The notes: generated by a model from the letters alone, not told the origin. 61,005 nucleotides of DNA from Clostridia bacterium (GCA_017441005.1 JAFSAM010000070.1:1-61005); one strand, 5' to 3'; positions 28,309 through 37,577 are shown, counted from the first letter of the stretch. Program-made: numbers and translations.

Positions 28309-30432
28309 ATGAAGGGATCTTTTAAGGTAATTATTTTTTATGTTATCCTGATTGCCGTCCTCGTAATTTCCATTACGTCGATCCTCGGCAATTCCAATAA
28401 CAAAGAATATTCATACGGCGAGATCGTAGAAATGTTTAAAAACGAGGAGATCACAAAATGTACTGTCGGAAATGACAACGTGCTCGTCCTCGTCAATACA
28501 GAAGGAAAGAAGATAACCCACAAAATAAGGGATATCAATATATTCTACAACGATCTTAACGACATTATTATGGCTCAGGTTGACAAAGGTACCATTACCG
28601 AATTCACATACGAGCCGCTGGAGGAGCCGTCCTGGTGGTTGTCGTATCTGCCATATATCATTGTGACGGTAATATTCATTCTGCTTTGGTTGTTCATTAT
28701 GAACCAGGCTTCGGGCAGAGGCGGAAAGATGAACAGCTTTGGCAAATCAAAGGCAAAGCTTTCCTCCGATGACAAGAAAAAAGTATTCTTCAAGGACGTT
28801 GCAGGCGCAGATGAGGAAAAAGAGGAGCTCCAGGAGATCGTCACGTTCCTCAAGGATCCTTCTAAATTCACAAAGCTCGGCGCAAAGATCCCTCACGGTG
28901 TACTCCTTGTAGGCCCTCCCGGAACGGGTAAAACTCTTCTCGCAAAAGCTGTTGCCGGCGAAGCGGGCGTACCCTTCTACTCAATAAGCGGCTCTGACTT
29001 TGTCGAAATGTACGTCGGTGTCGGTGCATCGCGTGTCCGCGACCTCTTTGAAACCGCAAAGAAACACAATGCAAGCATCATTTTCATCGACGAGATAGAT
29101 GCTGTGGGCAGACACAGAGGTGCCGGTCTCGGCGGCGGTCACGACGAAAGAGAACAGACTCTTAACCAGCTTCTCGTTGAGATGGACGGTTTCGGAAGCA
29201 ATGACGGCATCATCGTTATTGCCGCTACAAACAGACCCGATATACTCGACCCCGCGTTGCTCCGTCCCGGCAGATTTGACCGTCAGATCACGGTCAATTA
29301 CCCCGACATCAAGGGCAGAGAGGAAATTCTCCGCGTTCATTCCAGAAACAAGCCCCTCGGCAAAGACGTCGACCTCAGCAAGGTTGCACAAACTACAGTC
29401 GGCTTTACGGGTGCCGATCTTTCAAACCTCCTTAATGAGGCTGCCCTCCTTGCGGCAAGAAAGAACAAGGCTCTCATCGGCATGGAAGATATCGAGGAAG
29501 CTACGATCAAAGTTATAGTCGGTACACAGAAGAAGTCCATGAAGATCAAGGACTCCGAAAAGCTCAAGACCGCATACCACGAGGCAGGTCACGCGATCAT
29601 TGCGCACGTGCTTCCCAGCCTCGACCCCGTAAGACAGATCTCCATCATCCCCAGCGGCGGCGCATTGGGTTACACACTTAATCCCCCCGTTGAAGACAAA
29701 TATTCCGTCTACAAGAATGGCATCAAGGAAGAGATCGCAATGCTTCTCGGCGGAAGAGCGGCTGAAAAAATCATCTTTGACGATATTTCAGGCGGCGCAA
29801 GCAACGATATCCAGCGTGCTACCAATCTCGCAAGAAGAATGATCACAAAGCTTGGTATGAGCGACGAGCTCGGTCCGATCGTATACGGCAACTCGCAGGA
29901 AAATGATGAGGTATTCCTCGGACGAAGCTACAATCAGTCTCGCAACTACTCCGAAAAGACTGCATACAAGATCGACGAAGAGGTCAAGAGCATCGTATTC
30001 GAGGCCTACGAAAAGGCACAGCAGATACTTCGCGAAAACATCGAAAAGATGCACTTCATTGCTAAATATCTCGTTAAGCACGAGCTTATGGACGATAAGC
30101 AGTTTGAGGCTGTTATGAACGGCGATCCCACCGAAGAGGATCTCGAAAAAATGGCTGAAGAACGCAAGCAGAAGAGCCATATCGAAAATGAAGAGCAAAA
30201 GAAGATAAACGAAGAAAACGATAAAAAGTCGTTTGAGGACGCCATCCGCGCCGAAAGAGAAAAAATGCTTGAGGAAATCAGACAGGAAAGACAGAACGAT
30301 TCGGGAATCGATGCCTTCGCCAGAATTTCAAGAGCAGAGCTTCAGGATGACGACGATGATGACGACGACGATAACGACGATGCTGATGACAACGAAAACA
30401 CGTCGGACAAAGAAGAAAATAAAGACAAATAA
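28309..30432 (+). CDS. ftsH: ATP-dependent zinc metalloprotease FtsH
   Basis: FtsH is a hexameric membrane AAA+ protease that degrades misfolded membrane proteins and regulators. The 707-residue protein has two TM helices (about 6-25 and 109-131) around an extracytoplasmic domain, Walker A GPPGTGKT (about 202-209), [11 protein letters not shown], the second region of homology, and the zinc site HEAGH (424-428). The last roughly 30 residues are almost all Asp, Glu and Asn, including a run of nine Asp. CGGAGGAAA precedes the ATG. It follows tilS and hpt in a probable operon, with a stem-loop at 30437-30469 after it. Confidence 0.97.
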   Translation: MKGSFKVIIFYVILIAVLVISITSILGNSNNKEYSYGEIVEMFKNEEITKCTVGNDNVLVLVNTEGKKITHKIRDINIFYNDLNDIIMAQVDKGTITEFTYEPLEEPSWWLSYLPYIIVTVIFILLWLFIMNQASGRGGKMNSFGKSKAKLSSDDKKKVFFKDVAGADEEKEELQEIVTFLKDPSKFTKLGAKIPHGVLLVGPPGTGKTLLAKAVAGEAGVPFYSISGSDFVEMYVGVGASRVRDLFETAKKHNASIIFIDEIDAVGRHRGAGLGGGHDEREQTLNQLLVEMDGFGSNDGIIVIAATNRPDILDPALLRPGRFDRQITVNYPDIKGREEILRVHSRNKPLGKDVDLSKVAQTTVGFTGADLSNLLNEAALLAARKNKALIGMEDIEEATIKVIVGTQKKSMKIKDSEKLKTAYHEAGHAIIAHVLPSLDPVRQISIIPSGGALGYTLNPPVEDKYSVYKNGIKEEIAMLLGGRAAEKIIFDDISGGASNDIQRATNLARRMITKLGMSDELGPIVYGNSQENDEVFLGRSYNQSRNYSEKTAYKIDEEVKSIVFEAYEKAQQILRENIEKMHFIAKYLVKHELMDDKQFEAVMNGDPTEEDLEKMAEERKQKSHIENEEQKKINEENDKKSFEDAIRAEREKMLEEIRQERQNDSGIDAFARISRAELQDDDDDDDDDNDDADDNENTSDKEENKDK

Positions 30433-30436
30433 ATTG

Positions 30437-30469
30437 TTTAAGGGCTGTTCACTACGTTCAGCCCTTAAA
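30437..30469 (+). terminator. Stem-loop after ftsH, probable weak terminator
   Basis: TTTAAGGGCTG (30437-30447) pairs perfectly with CAGCCCTTAAA (30459-30469). Only TTAAGTTT follows, so termination may be partial and mnmM could be read from the same transcript. Confidence 0.55.
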
Positions 30470-30504
30470 TTAAGTTTAATAAACACAGGGGATTTTACGG
30501 TATT

Positions 30505-31056
30505 ATGGTTGATTTAATGGCACTCGAAAAGCAGTTTCTGTCTGCCCACATAAAGGACGGGATAACTGCAGTTGACTTTACTATGGGAAACGGTCACGAT
30601 ACGCTGTTTCTGTCAAAGGCTATCGGAGAAAACGGCAAGCTTTACGCCTTCGACATTCAGACTCAGGCACTCGAAAACACAAGACAGCGCCTTATAGATA
30701 ACGGCTGTCCCGAAAACTATACCCTCATCCAAGCATCGCACAGCCTCGTCAAGGATTACGTAAAAGAGCCCATAAACGTCGGTGTTTTTAACCTCGGCTA
30801 TCTTCCTGGCGGCGACAAAAGCATAACAACCCTCCGCGAGACCACGCTCCCTGCCGTCGACGCGGCAATCGAGCTGCTTGCCGACGACGGAATAATACTT
30901 ATAGCCATCTATCCCGGTCACGCCGAGGGCGAGATCGAGGGCAAGCTGCTTACCGAAAAGCTGTCCACGCTCGACAGAAAAAAGATTTGTGTAAGCAGAT
31001 TCACCATACTCAACTCTCCCACCTCCCCCTATTTCATAGCTGTGGAGAAAAAATGA
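30505..31056 (+). CDS. mnmM: Class I methyltransferase, YtqB/MnmM-type tRNA methyltransferase
   Basis: This 183-residue SAM-dependent methyltransferase has motif I DFTMGNGHDT (24-33), the acidic end of strand 2 in LYAFDIQ, and the NLGYLPGGDK motif. The family (YtqB in Bacillus) has been assigned to the final methylation of nm5(s2)U34 to mnm5(s2)U34 in tRNA. The neighbours support an RNA-modification role: rlmH is three bases downstream, then mnmG, which starts the same U34 pathway. The assignment rests on family resemblance, so the substrate is likely rather than certain. Confidence 0.78.
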   Translation: MVDLMALEKQFLSAHIKDGITAVDFTMGNGHDTLFLSKAIGENGKLYAFDIQTQALENTRQRLIDNGCPENYTLIQASHSLVKDYVKEPINVGVFNLGYLPGGDKSITTLRETTLPAVDAAIELLADDGIILIAIYPGHAEGEIEGKLLTEKLSTLDRKKICVSRFTILNSPTSPYFIAVEKK

Positions 31057-31059
31057 TCT

Positions 31060-31494
31060 ATGCTAAATATTAAGATCATCTGTTGCGGCACTTTAAAAGA
31101 ATCATATCTTCGCGATGCCGTAAAAGAATACGAAAAAAGGCTTTCCGCCTTTTGTAAGCTTACAATACAAGAGATCAAAGAGGATTCACTTTCTGCCCCA
31201 TATTCGGCAGTGTCGTCCTTCAAGGGCTACAAGATCGCACTTTGCGTAGAGGGAAATATGATATCCTCAGAGCAGTTGGCTGAAAAAATTGACATTCTCA
31301 CAACAAACGGCACAAGCGAAATTGCATTTATCATAGGCGGCAGCGACGGCATTGCAGAAAATATAAAAAATATGTGCAACTACCGTCTCTCGTTCTCGAA
31401 AATGACTTTCCCCCATCAGCTGATGCGTGTCATTCTTCTCGAGCAGACCTATAGGGCTTTTACGATCATAAACCATAAGCAATACCACAAGTAA
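31060..31494 (+). CDS. rlmH: 23S rRNA pseudouridine(1915)-N3 methyltransferase
   Basis: RlmH is a SPOUT methyltransferase acting on pseudouridine 1915 of 23S rRNA in assembled 70S ribosomes. The 144-residue protein (slightly under the usual ~155-160) has IAFIIGGSDGI and the C-terminal knot segment LLEQTYRAFTIINHKQYHK, the family hallmark. It follows mnmM by three bases. Confidence 0.93.
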   Translation: MLNIKIICCGTLKESYLRDAVKEYEKRLSAFCKLTIQEIKEDSLSAPYSAVSSFKGYKIALCVEGNMISSEQLAEKIDILTTNGTSEIAFIIGGSDGIAENIKNMCNYRLSFSKMTFPHQLMRVILLEQTYRAFTIINHKQYHK

Positions 31495-31503
31495 TTACAT
31501 AAT

Positions 31504-31531
31504 TTTACATATTTGGTATTTTTTGTATAAT
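31504..31531 (+). promoter_or_regulatory. Promoter of mnmG-rsmG
   Basis: TTTACA (31504-31509), 16-base spacer, TATAAT (31526-31531), 29 bases before the GTG start. Confidence 0.7.
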
Positions 31532-31559
31532 TCTCTCAATTATTACGAGGTAGATTACA

Positions 31560-33473
31560 GTGAATTACATTGCAGGAAACGCAGATATAGCTGTCATAGG
31601 CGCAGGCCATGCAGGAATTGAAGCCGCATTGGCGGCCGCAAGACTCGGTATGAAGACCCTGCTTTTTACAATTAATCTTGACGCGGTGGGCAATATGCCC
31701 TGCAACCCATCCATTGGCGGCACGGGCAAGGGACACCTTGTTTATGAGATCGATGCACTCGGCGGAGAAATGGGTTATGCAGCCGACCTTGTCACCCTGC
31801 AAACGAGGACACTTAACCTCGGCAAGGGTCCCGCCGTTCACTCAAAGAGAGTTCAGGCAGACAGGATCAAATACAGAGAAATCATGAAAAAGACTCTCGA
31901 GAATACACCTAATCTCTCGCTTATTCAGGCAGAGATAGTCAACTTTGAGACCGAAGAAAAGGACGGAAAAAAGCAGATCACGTCGGTCATAACAAAGATG
32001 GGGGCCGTATGGAAGGTCAAATGCGCTGTAGTATGTGCCGGCACATTTTTGAACGGACGTGTCATCACCGGCGAATGTGCGTACGAGTCAGGCCCCGACG
32101 GTATGCTTCCGGCGAAAGGCTTTACAAATGCGCTTCTGCGCGAAGGTATCGAGATCTACCGTTTTAAAACGGGTACCCCTCCACGCGTACACGAGGATAC
32201 AGTCGATATGTCAGTTCTTGAAATCCAGAAAGGTGACCTTAACACACTTCCCTTTTCTGCAAGAACAGACTCGGAAGCTTATAAAAAAATCGAACAGATC
32301 CCTTGCAGAATAGTTTATACATCAAAGGAAACACATGATATAATCAGATCTAACCTTGACAGATCGCCGCTTTATTCGGGCGAAATCAAGGGTACCGGTC
32401 CACGGTACTGCCCAAGCATCGAGGACAAGGTCGTCAGATTTGCAGACAAGGAAAGACATCAACTTTTTGTTGAGCCTTGCGGAAAGGATACAAAAGAGCT
32501 TTATATCCAAGGTTTTTCATCATCGCTCCCCGAAGAAGTACAGATAAAAATGCTTCACTCGCTCAAAGGCTTTGAAAATGCGCAGATGATGAGAACTGCC
32601 TATGCAATCGAGTATGACTGTATCAACCCCACACAGCTTTATCCCACCCTCGAATTCAAGTCCATATCCGGACTTTACGGTGCAGGTCAATTCAACGGAA
32701 CGAGCGGCTACGAGGAAGCCGCCGCACAAGGTCTTATCGCCGGAATAAACGCGGCACTGAAGATCAAAGGACAAGAGCCCCTTATTCTCACCCGCGATTC
32801 ATCGTATATCGGCACTCTTATTGACGACATCGTCACTAAGGGCACAAATGAGCCGTACAGAATGATGACCTCCCGTTCCGAATACAGACTACTCCTCCGC
32901 CAGGATAATGCGGACACAAGACTTACCCCCACAGGCTACAGACTCGGCCTTATCAGCGAGGAAAGATACAATAGGTATTTGGACAAACAAAAGGCAATAG
33001 AAGCTGAGGTCGAAAGGGCTAACAGGACGACCATTTCCCCTTCCGAGGCACTCAATAAAATACTCGAAGAAAACGGCACCACACCAATCACCACGGGAGT
33101 TAAACTTGCAGACCTTTTGAGGAGACCGCAAATCAACTACAACGTTCTCACTGCTGTCGACACAAAACGCCCCGAGCTTCCCCTCGAGATAATTTCTTGT
33201 GCCGAGGTCATAGTAAAATACGACGGATATATCAAAAGACAGCTTTCAGAGGTCGCCAAGTTTGCAAAAACCGAGGCTATCAAGCTTCCCGCAGACCTTG
33301 ACTACGATACTTTGAAGGGACTTCGCATAGAAGCAAGGCAAAAACTCAACAAGATCAAGCCCGAAAACATTGGTCAAGCATCACGCATAAGCGGTGTAAG
33401 CCCGGCAGACATTACAGTTTTACTTATATACTGCCAACAAAACAAACGCAACAACGGAGAAAACACGAAATGA
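31560..33473 (+). CDS. mnmG: tRNA uridine-5-carboxymethylaminomethyl modification enzyme MnmG (GidA)
   Basis: MnmG, with MnmE, adds the carboxymethylaminomethyl or aminomethyl group to U34 of tRNAs using FAD, NADH and methylene-THF. The 637-residue protein has the FAD-binding GAGHAGIEAA (14-23), the PCNPSIGGTGKGHLV and GTFLNGRV signatures, and the C-terminal helical domain. The start is a GTG at 31560, nine bases after GAGG, giving MNYIAGNADIAVIG. It overlaps rsmG by four bases (ATGA). MnmE is not in the window. Confidence 0.97.
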   Translation: MNYIAGNADIAVIGAGHAGIEAALAAARLGMKTLLFTINLDAVGNMPCNPSIGGTGKGHLVYEIDALGGEMGYAADLVTLQTRTLNLGKGPAVHSKRVQADRIKYREIMKKTLENTPNLSLIQAEIVNFETEEKDGKKQITSVITKMGAVWKVKCAVVCAGTFLNGRVITGECAYESGPDGMLPAKGFTNALLREGIEIYRFKTGTPPRVHEDTVDMSVLEIQKGDLNTLPFSARTDSEAYKKIEQIPCRIVYTSKETHDIIRSNLDRSPLYSGEIKGTGPRYCPSIEDKVVRFADKERHQLFVEPCGKDTKELYIQGFSSSLPEEVQIKMLHSLKGFENAQMMRTAYAIEYDCINPTQLYPTLEFKSISGLYGAGQFNGTSGYEEAAAQGLIAGINAALKIKGQEPLILTRDSSYIGTLIDDIVTKGTNEPYRMMTSRSEYRLLLRQDNADTRLTPTGYRLGLISEERYNRYLDKQKAIEAEVERANRTTISPSEALNKILEENGTTPITTGVKLADLLRRPQINYNVLTAVDTKRPELPLEIISCAEVIVKYDGYIKRQLSEVAKFAKTEAIKLPADLDYDTLKGLRIEARQKLNKIKPENIGQASRISGVSPADITVLLIYCQQNKRNNGENTK

Positions 33474-34195
33474 GTGATTATTCCAATATCATCGAGGTGG
33501 TTTTTTCTGAAAACGGTCTTGAGGGCTTACTAAACAAGTCTGTCATTCAGAAACTCAACTCCCTAATAGACAGAACGGTCAATACAAACAAAAAATTCAA
33601 CATCACTGCAATCACCAACGAAGAAGAGATAATATTCAAGCACATTGCTGACTCCGCCACTGTCATCAAGTTTATACCGCAGAACGCAAAGCTTCTTGAC
33701 GTAGGCACGGGAGGCGGCTTCCCCGCTCTCCCGATTTCCATAATGCGCCCCGACGTTTCGGTATATGCACTCGACAGCACCGCAAAGAAGCTTGCATACA
33801 TAGACGAGACTGCAATGGCTTTAGAACTTCCCAACATAAAAACCGTTTGCGGCAGAGCCGAAGAACACGGGAGATCGGTCAATTACAGAGAAAGATTCGA
33901 CTTCGTTACTGCAAGAGCCGTTTCTGCTTTGAACGTTCTCACAGAGCTTTGTTTACCATTCGTCAAAGTCGGCGGAATATTTGCGGCTATGAAGGGACTA
34001 TCCGCATCCGACGAAGCAGAGCTCGCAAAAAGCGGTGTTGTTCAGCTCGGCGGAAGCAAATTTATTGACAACAGCTTTACTCTTACACACAACGGCGAGG
34101 ATCTGCACAGACACATACTTGTCTCAAAGAAGATCAAGCAAACCCCACCGTCATTCCCAAGGCAGTACAGCAGGATCACAAAAAAGCCGCTTTAA
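33470..34195 (+). CDS. rsmG: 16S rRNA (guanine(527)-N7)-methyltransferase
   Basis: RsmG (GidB) methylates G527 of 16S rRNA; loss gives low-level streptomycin resistance in other bacteria. The 241-residue protein has motif I LDVGTGGGFPALPISI, the FDFVTARAVSALN segment and the MKG turn. It overlaps mnmG by four bases. Downstream is the twin parS region and parAB, the standard origin-proximal order. Confidence 0.95.
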   Translation: MSDYSNIIEVVFSENGLEGLLNKSVIQKLNSLIDRTVNTNKKFNITAITNEEEIIFKHIADSATVIKFIPQNAKLLDVGTGGGFPALPISIMRPDVSVYALDSTAKKLAYIDETAMALELPNIKTVCGRAEEHGRSVNYRERFDFVTARAVSALNVLTELCLPFVKVGGIFAAMKGLSASDEAELAKSGVVQLGGSKFIDNSFTLTHNGEDLHRHILVSKKIKQTPPSFPRQYSRITKKPL

Positions 34196-34231
34196 CAAGA
34201 CAGCAGTCAATTTATCGATCGCGCCATTAAA

Positions 34232-34247
34232 TGTTCCACGTGAAACA
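34232..34247. promoter_or_regulatory. parS: parS centromere site 1
   Basis: TGTTCCACGTGAAACA differs from the chromosomal consensus TGTTTCACGTGAAACA at one base. It lies upstream of parA, where ParB is expected to load and spread. Confidence 0.92.
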
Positions 34248-34269
34248 ATTACTCACCAAAGCCACAGAA

Positions 34270-34285
34270 TGTTTCACGTGGAACA
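34270..34285. promoter_or_regulatory. parS: parS centromere site 2
   Basis: TGTTTCACGTGGAACA is the exact reverse complement of site 1; the two form a perfect inverted pair with centres 38 bases apart. It lies 44 bases upstream of the parA -35 element. Confidence 0.92.
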
Positions 34286-34328
34286 TTTTTATTTACACAT
34301 AAGAAACACTAAAAGCGATAGTTTTTTA

Positions 34329-34357
34329 TTGACATTACAACAGCAAACTGATATAAT
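34329..34357 (+). promoter_or_regulatory. Perfect-consensus promoter of parAB
   Basis: TTGACA (34329-34334), 17 bases, TATAAT (34352-34357), 34 bases before the parA GTG. The parS sites just upstream could let bound ParB repress or modulate it. Confidence 0.9.
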
Positions 34358-34390
34358 ATAAGAAGCAACACAAAAAAGGAGAACCTCAAG

Positions 34391-35155
34391 GTGGGCAGAA
34401 TAATAACTTTTGCAAATCAAAAAGGCGGAGTTGGAAAAACGACCTCTGCCGTCAACATAGCCGCCGAGGCGGGAGCACTGGGCAAAAAAGTTCTACTCGT
34501 AGACAACGATCCCCAAGGCAACGCCTCAAGCGCAGTAGGTTTATTCAACAAAAAAAGCTTTACTCATTCTACATACACAACAATTATTGACCCGGAAACC
34601 GTCCGTCAATCGATTCAAAAGACAAATTTCGACAACTTAGACGTAATGCCGTCAAACATCAACCTTGCGGGAGCAGAAATCGAGATAATCGAATTCAACG
34701 ACAGGCACAAGAGACTCAAAAATGCACTCGACCAAATAAAGGACGAATACGATTACATCTTCATCGACTGTCCTCCCACACTCGGACTTTTGACAGTAAA
34801 CGCACTTGTCGCATCCGACGGCATAATCATCCCCATGCAGTGCGAATACTTCGCTCTGGAAGGCTTGGCACAGCTTTCGGTATCCATCAAAAAGGTCAAG
34901 CAGATGTACAATCCAAAACTTGAGCTTGTCGGTATTCTTATAACTATGTACAACGGCAGACTCAACCTTTCTGTACAGGTGATGTCGGAGTTGAAGAAAT
35001 ACTATTCAGACAAGCTGTTCAAGACGGTTATCGCAAGAACAGTAAGACTAAGCGAGGCACCAAGCTACGGAAAACCCATCAAATACTTTGACAAGCACTC
35101 AAAGGGCTCTCAGGCATACGAGGACGTAACAAGAGAGATATTTGAACGCATATAA
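34391..35155 (+). CDS. parA: Chromosome-partitioning ATPase ParA/Soj
   Basis: ParA is the Walker-type ATPase that binds nucleoid DNA and moves ParB-parS complexes; in Bacillus, Soj also regulates DnaA. The 254-residue protein has the deviant Walker A KGGVGKTT (10-17), LLVDNDPQGN and IFIDCPPTLG. The start is GTG at 34391, seven bases after AAGGAGAA. parB follows 15 bases later. The absence of a long N-terminal DNA-binding domain marks it as the chromosomal rather than plasmid type. Confidence 0.96.
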   Translation: MGRIITFANQKGGVGKTTSAVNIAAEAGALGKKVLLVDNDPQGNASSAVGLFNKKSFTHSTYTTIIDPETVRQSIQKTNFDNLDVMPSNINLAGAEIEIIEFNDRHKRLKNALDQIKDEYDYIFIDCPPTLGLLTVNALVASDGIIIPMQCEYFALEGLAQLSVSIKKVKQMYNPKLELVGILITMYNGRLNLSVQVMSELKKYYSDKLFKTVIARTVRLSEAPSYGKPIKYFDKHSKGSQAYEDVTREIFERI

Positions 35156-35170
35156 AGAAATGAGGATATT

Positions 35171-36049
35171 ATGGCTAAAGAAAAAGGATCCGGAAGAGGA
35201 CTTGACGCAATATTTATAGACAACTACGAAAGCGAAGAGACAAACGGCGAAAGGCTGCTCACTCTGCGACTCAGCGAAATAGAGCCCGAAGCCAACCAAC
35301 CGAGAACTATATTTGACCATGAACCGCTCGAGGAACTCGCTTCATCCATTGCGACTCATGGCTTATTACAGCCTATCGTAGTAAGAGAGGGCAAAAACGG
35401 ATATTACAAAATAGTAGCCGGAGAAAGACGTTGGAGAGCCTCTAAAATGGCGGGACTATCCGAGGTCCCCGTAATAATCATCGAGGCAGACGACCGCAAG
35501 GCGGCAGAGCTTTCGTTGATCGAAAACCTGCAGAGAGAAAACCTCAACCCTCTCGAAGAAGCAGAGGCTTATAAAGCACTCATAGATGAATATGACCTCA
35601 CTCAAGAGGAAGTTTCTTCCAGAATTGGTAAAAGTAGGTCGGCTATTGCCAACACTATGCGACTGCTTAATCTTCCCGAGGACGTACTCAAGCTTGTAAA
35701 AGACCGTTCCATCAGCGCAGGTCACGCAAAAGCCCTTCTCAAGCTCAACGATCCCTCGCTTATACGCATGGTTGCCGCAAAGACGGTAGCAAAAAAACTG
35801 TCGGTAAGACAGGTAGAAGCCCTTGTTGACTCACTTTGCAAGCCCAAAAAGACCAAAGAGGATAATCCCGATAAATTAGAGGTAAACTATATTGCAGACC
35901 TCGAGAAAAGAGTAACCAATGAGCTCGGCAAGCTTTTCAAGATACATTCAAACGGAAAGCGCAAAAAAATAGAAATAGAGTACAGTGACGACAGGGATCT
36001 GGAAAACATTATAAAAAAACTGTGCGGAAACACCTTTTTTGAAGAATAA
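35171..36049 (+). CDS. parB: Chromosome-partitioning protein ParB/Spo0J
   Basis: ParB is the CTP-dependent clamp that loads at parS, spreads and recruits SMC. The 292-residue protein starts with the KGSGRGLDAIF segment common to chromosomal ParBs, then IEPEANQPR, the CTP-binding GERRWRASKMAG box, the LIENLQRENLNPLEEAEAY segment, the helix-turn-helix (about 140-165) and a C-terminal dimerisation region. Its targets, two parS sites, lie just upstream of parA. Confidence 0.96.
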   Translation: MAKEKGSGRGLDAIFIDNYESEETNGERLLTLRLSEIEPEANQPRTIFDHEPLEELASSIATHGLLQPIVVREGKNGYYKIVAGERRWRASKMAGLSEVPVIIIEADDRKAAELSLIENLQRENLNPLEEAEAYKALIDEYDLTQEEVSSRIGKSRSAIANTMRLLNLPEDVLKLVKDRSISAGHAKALLKLNDPSLIRMVAAKTVAKKLSVRQVEALVDSLCKPKKTKEDNPDKLEVNYIADLEKRVTNELGKLFKIHSNGKRKKIEIEYSDDRDLENIIKKLCGNTFFEE

Positions 36050-36094
36050 ACCTTGATTTTTTCAAAGAATCCTAATATAATTGAGGTATAATGA

Positions 36095-36559
36095 ATGAAG
36101 ACCCCCGATTTTTCCTTTATAACAAACCCTGAAAAACACAATTCGCTTACAATGATACTGTTCTCGCTGATTGCGGGCACAGTCATTGCCGCCTTCGGTA
36201 TGCTGTACCGTCAGCTCGTCCTCGGCGGAATAGTCAGAAGGATCATTGCCAAGGATGCTCTGTCCGAAGAAAAAGCAAAAACTGTCGAAGAGCTGAACTA
36301 CAGCAAAAAAAATCTGCTTGTCAAATTCGCTCTCAGAAAGAAATCGACCTTCTCTAAAGTTGTTTTAAGAACAGAGGACGATCCTCCGAAATACTACATT
36401 CCCGAAGAAAAGAGAATGAAAGAAGAGATCCGATTCCGAAAAAAAGGGAATTCAATATTCACCGTTATACTGATGATAGCCGCGTTTATCGGGGCGGCAT
36501 ATCTGCTCCTAAACATAATCCCGGTACTTACAGAAAACGCAAAAAGCATATTCGATTAA
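36095..36559 (+). CDS. Unknown two-TM membrane protein downstream of parB
   Basis: I do not recognise this 154-residue protein. It has a TM segment at about 19-38, a basic cytoplasmic-looking middle (about 45-125, many Lys/Arg with RRIIAKDALSEEKAKTVEEL), and a second TM segment at about 125-145. GAGG is eight bases before the ATG at 36095. It lies 45 bases after parB and 24 before the MORN-repeat gene on the same strand, so all four are probably co-transcribed. The context suggests an envelope protein made along with the partition system; function is unknown. Confidence 0.75.
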   Translation: MKTPDFSFITNPEKHNSLTMILFSLIAGTVIAAFGMLYRQLVLGGIVRRIIAKDALSEEKAKTVEELNYSKKNLLVKFALRKKSTFSKVVLRTEDDPPKYYIPEEKRMKEEIRFRKKGNSIFTVILMIAAFIGAAYLLLNIIPVLTENAKSIFD

Positions 36560-36583
36560 AACCATCACAAGAGGTATAGATTT

Positions 36584-37522
36584 ATGAACAGAAATCCAAA
36601 CCCAACTCCAAACCCAAATCCGCAAAGAAGACCAAACACCCCCAATACACCCAATACGCCAAGCACACCGGCAAGACCTCCGCAGAGACGTACAGCACCT
36701 CCGCAGAAAAGAACCGCAAACAAGAAAAAGCCCAACAAGACCTTGCGTCTGTTGATCGTAATGGCAGTAGCAGCCCTCCTTCTTGTAGGACTGATCATAG
36801 GCATCGGTTGGATCTGCGGTTACAGATACATTTCAGCAGAAACGGACACGGGAACGGTAAAATACTTCGGTACTGTAACATCCGACGGCATGTTGGACGA
36901 GGGTACTCTCTATTTCTCCAACGGCAATCGCGGCGAGGTTGACGGCAAGAACAGCATAATAACCTATTCAAACGGCGACAAATACGTCGGCGGTGTATCC
37001 AAGCTGCAGAGAAGCGGAAAGGGTGTTTACACCTACGCAAACGGCGACAAATACGAAGGATACTTCGAAAAGAATATGTTTAACGGTACCGGCAAATTCA
37101 CCTACGCAAACGGTGACACCTACGAAGGCAGCTACAAGGACGGTCTCATGGACGGCTACGGCACCTACACTTGGGCTTCGGGCTCAAGCTACACCGGAGA
37201 ATTTAAAGAAAACAAGCGCCACGGACAGGGCATTCTCAAGATCTCCGAGAATTATTACTACGAAGGAACCTATGAAAACAACGCGAAGAACGGCCACGGC
37301 AAATTCGTATTTGAAAACGGCGACGTATACGAGGGCGATTACGTAAACGACGTTCGTACCGGAAACGGCACCTACACCTGGCCAAACGGCGAAAGCTACA
37401 CCGGTCAGTTCCTTAACAATGCACTTCACGGCTACGGCAAGTACACATGGCCGAGCGGACGTGTATACGAGGGCAACTTTTATCAAGGACAGATCGTTGT
37501 AGAAGGCCAGATCAATCCCTAA
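36584..37522 (+). CDS. Membrane-anchored MORN-repeat protein
   Basis: This 312-residue protein has a low-complexity Asn/Pro/Thr/Arg-rich N-terminus (1-50, with NTP repeats), a TM helix (about 54-78) and an extracytoplasmic part made of about eight MORN-type repeats of 22-23 residues (signature G-x-x-Y-x-G, for example GDKYEGYF, GDTYEGSY, GDVYEGDY, GRVYEGNF). MORN repeats form elongated beta-sheets used as scaffolds or lipid binders. The basic N-terminus would face the cytoplasm. A terminator at 37541-37567 ends the parAB-linked unit. The role is unknown; coupling of envelope and chromosome is only a guess from position. Confidence 0.85.
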   Translation: MNRNPNPTPNPNPQRRPNTPNTPNTPSTPARPPQRRTAPPQKRTANKKKPNKTLRLLIVMAVAALLLVGLIIGIGWICGYRYISAETDTGTVKYFGTVTSDGMLDEGTLYFSNGNRGEVDGKNSIITYSNGDKYVGGVSKLQRSGKGVYTYANGDKYEGYFEKNMFNGTGKFTYANGDTYEGSYKDGLMDGYGTYTWASGSSYTGEFKENKRHGQGILKISENYYYEGTYENNAKNGHGKFVFENGDVYEGDYVNDVRTGNGTYTWPNGESYTGQFLNNALHGYGKYTWPSGRVYEGNFYQGQIVVEGQINP

Positions 37523-37540
37523 AAAAGCATATATCAAAAA

Positions 37541-37567
37541 ACGGATATGGCAAAAAGCCATATCCGT
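37541..37567. terminator. Bidirectional terminator between the MORN and DUF5722-like genes
   Basis: ACGGATATGGC (37541-37551) pairs with GCCATATCCGT (37557-37567), loop AAAAA. A- and T-runs flank both sides, so it serves both convergent genes. Confidence 0.93.
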
Positions 37568-37577
37568 TTTTTTGATC

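Larger units (their letters stand above)
34229..34288 (+). terminator. Possible terminator made of the two inverted parS sites
   Basis: AAA plus parS site 1 (34229-34247) is perfectly complementary to parS site 2 plus TTT (34270-34288), a potential 19-bp stem with a 22-base loop, followed by TTATTTACA. In RNA it could end the mnmG-rsmG transcript. This dual use is an inference. Confidence 0.4.
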
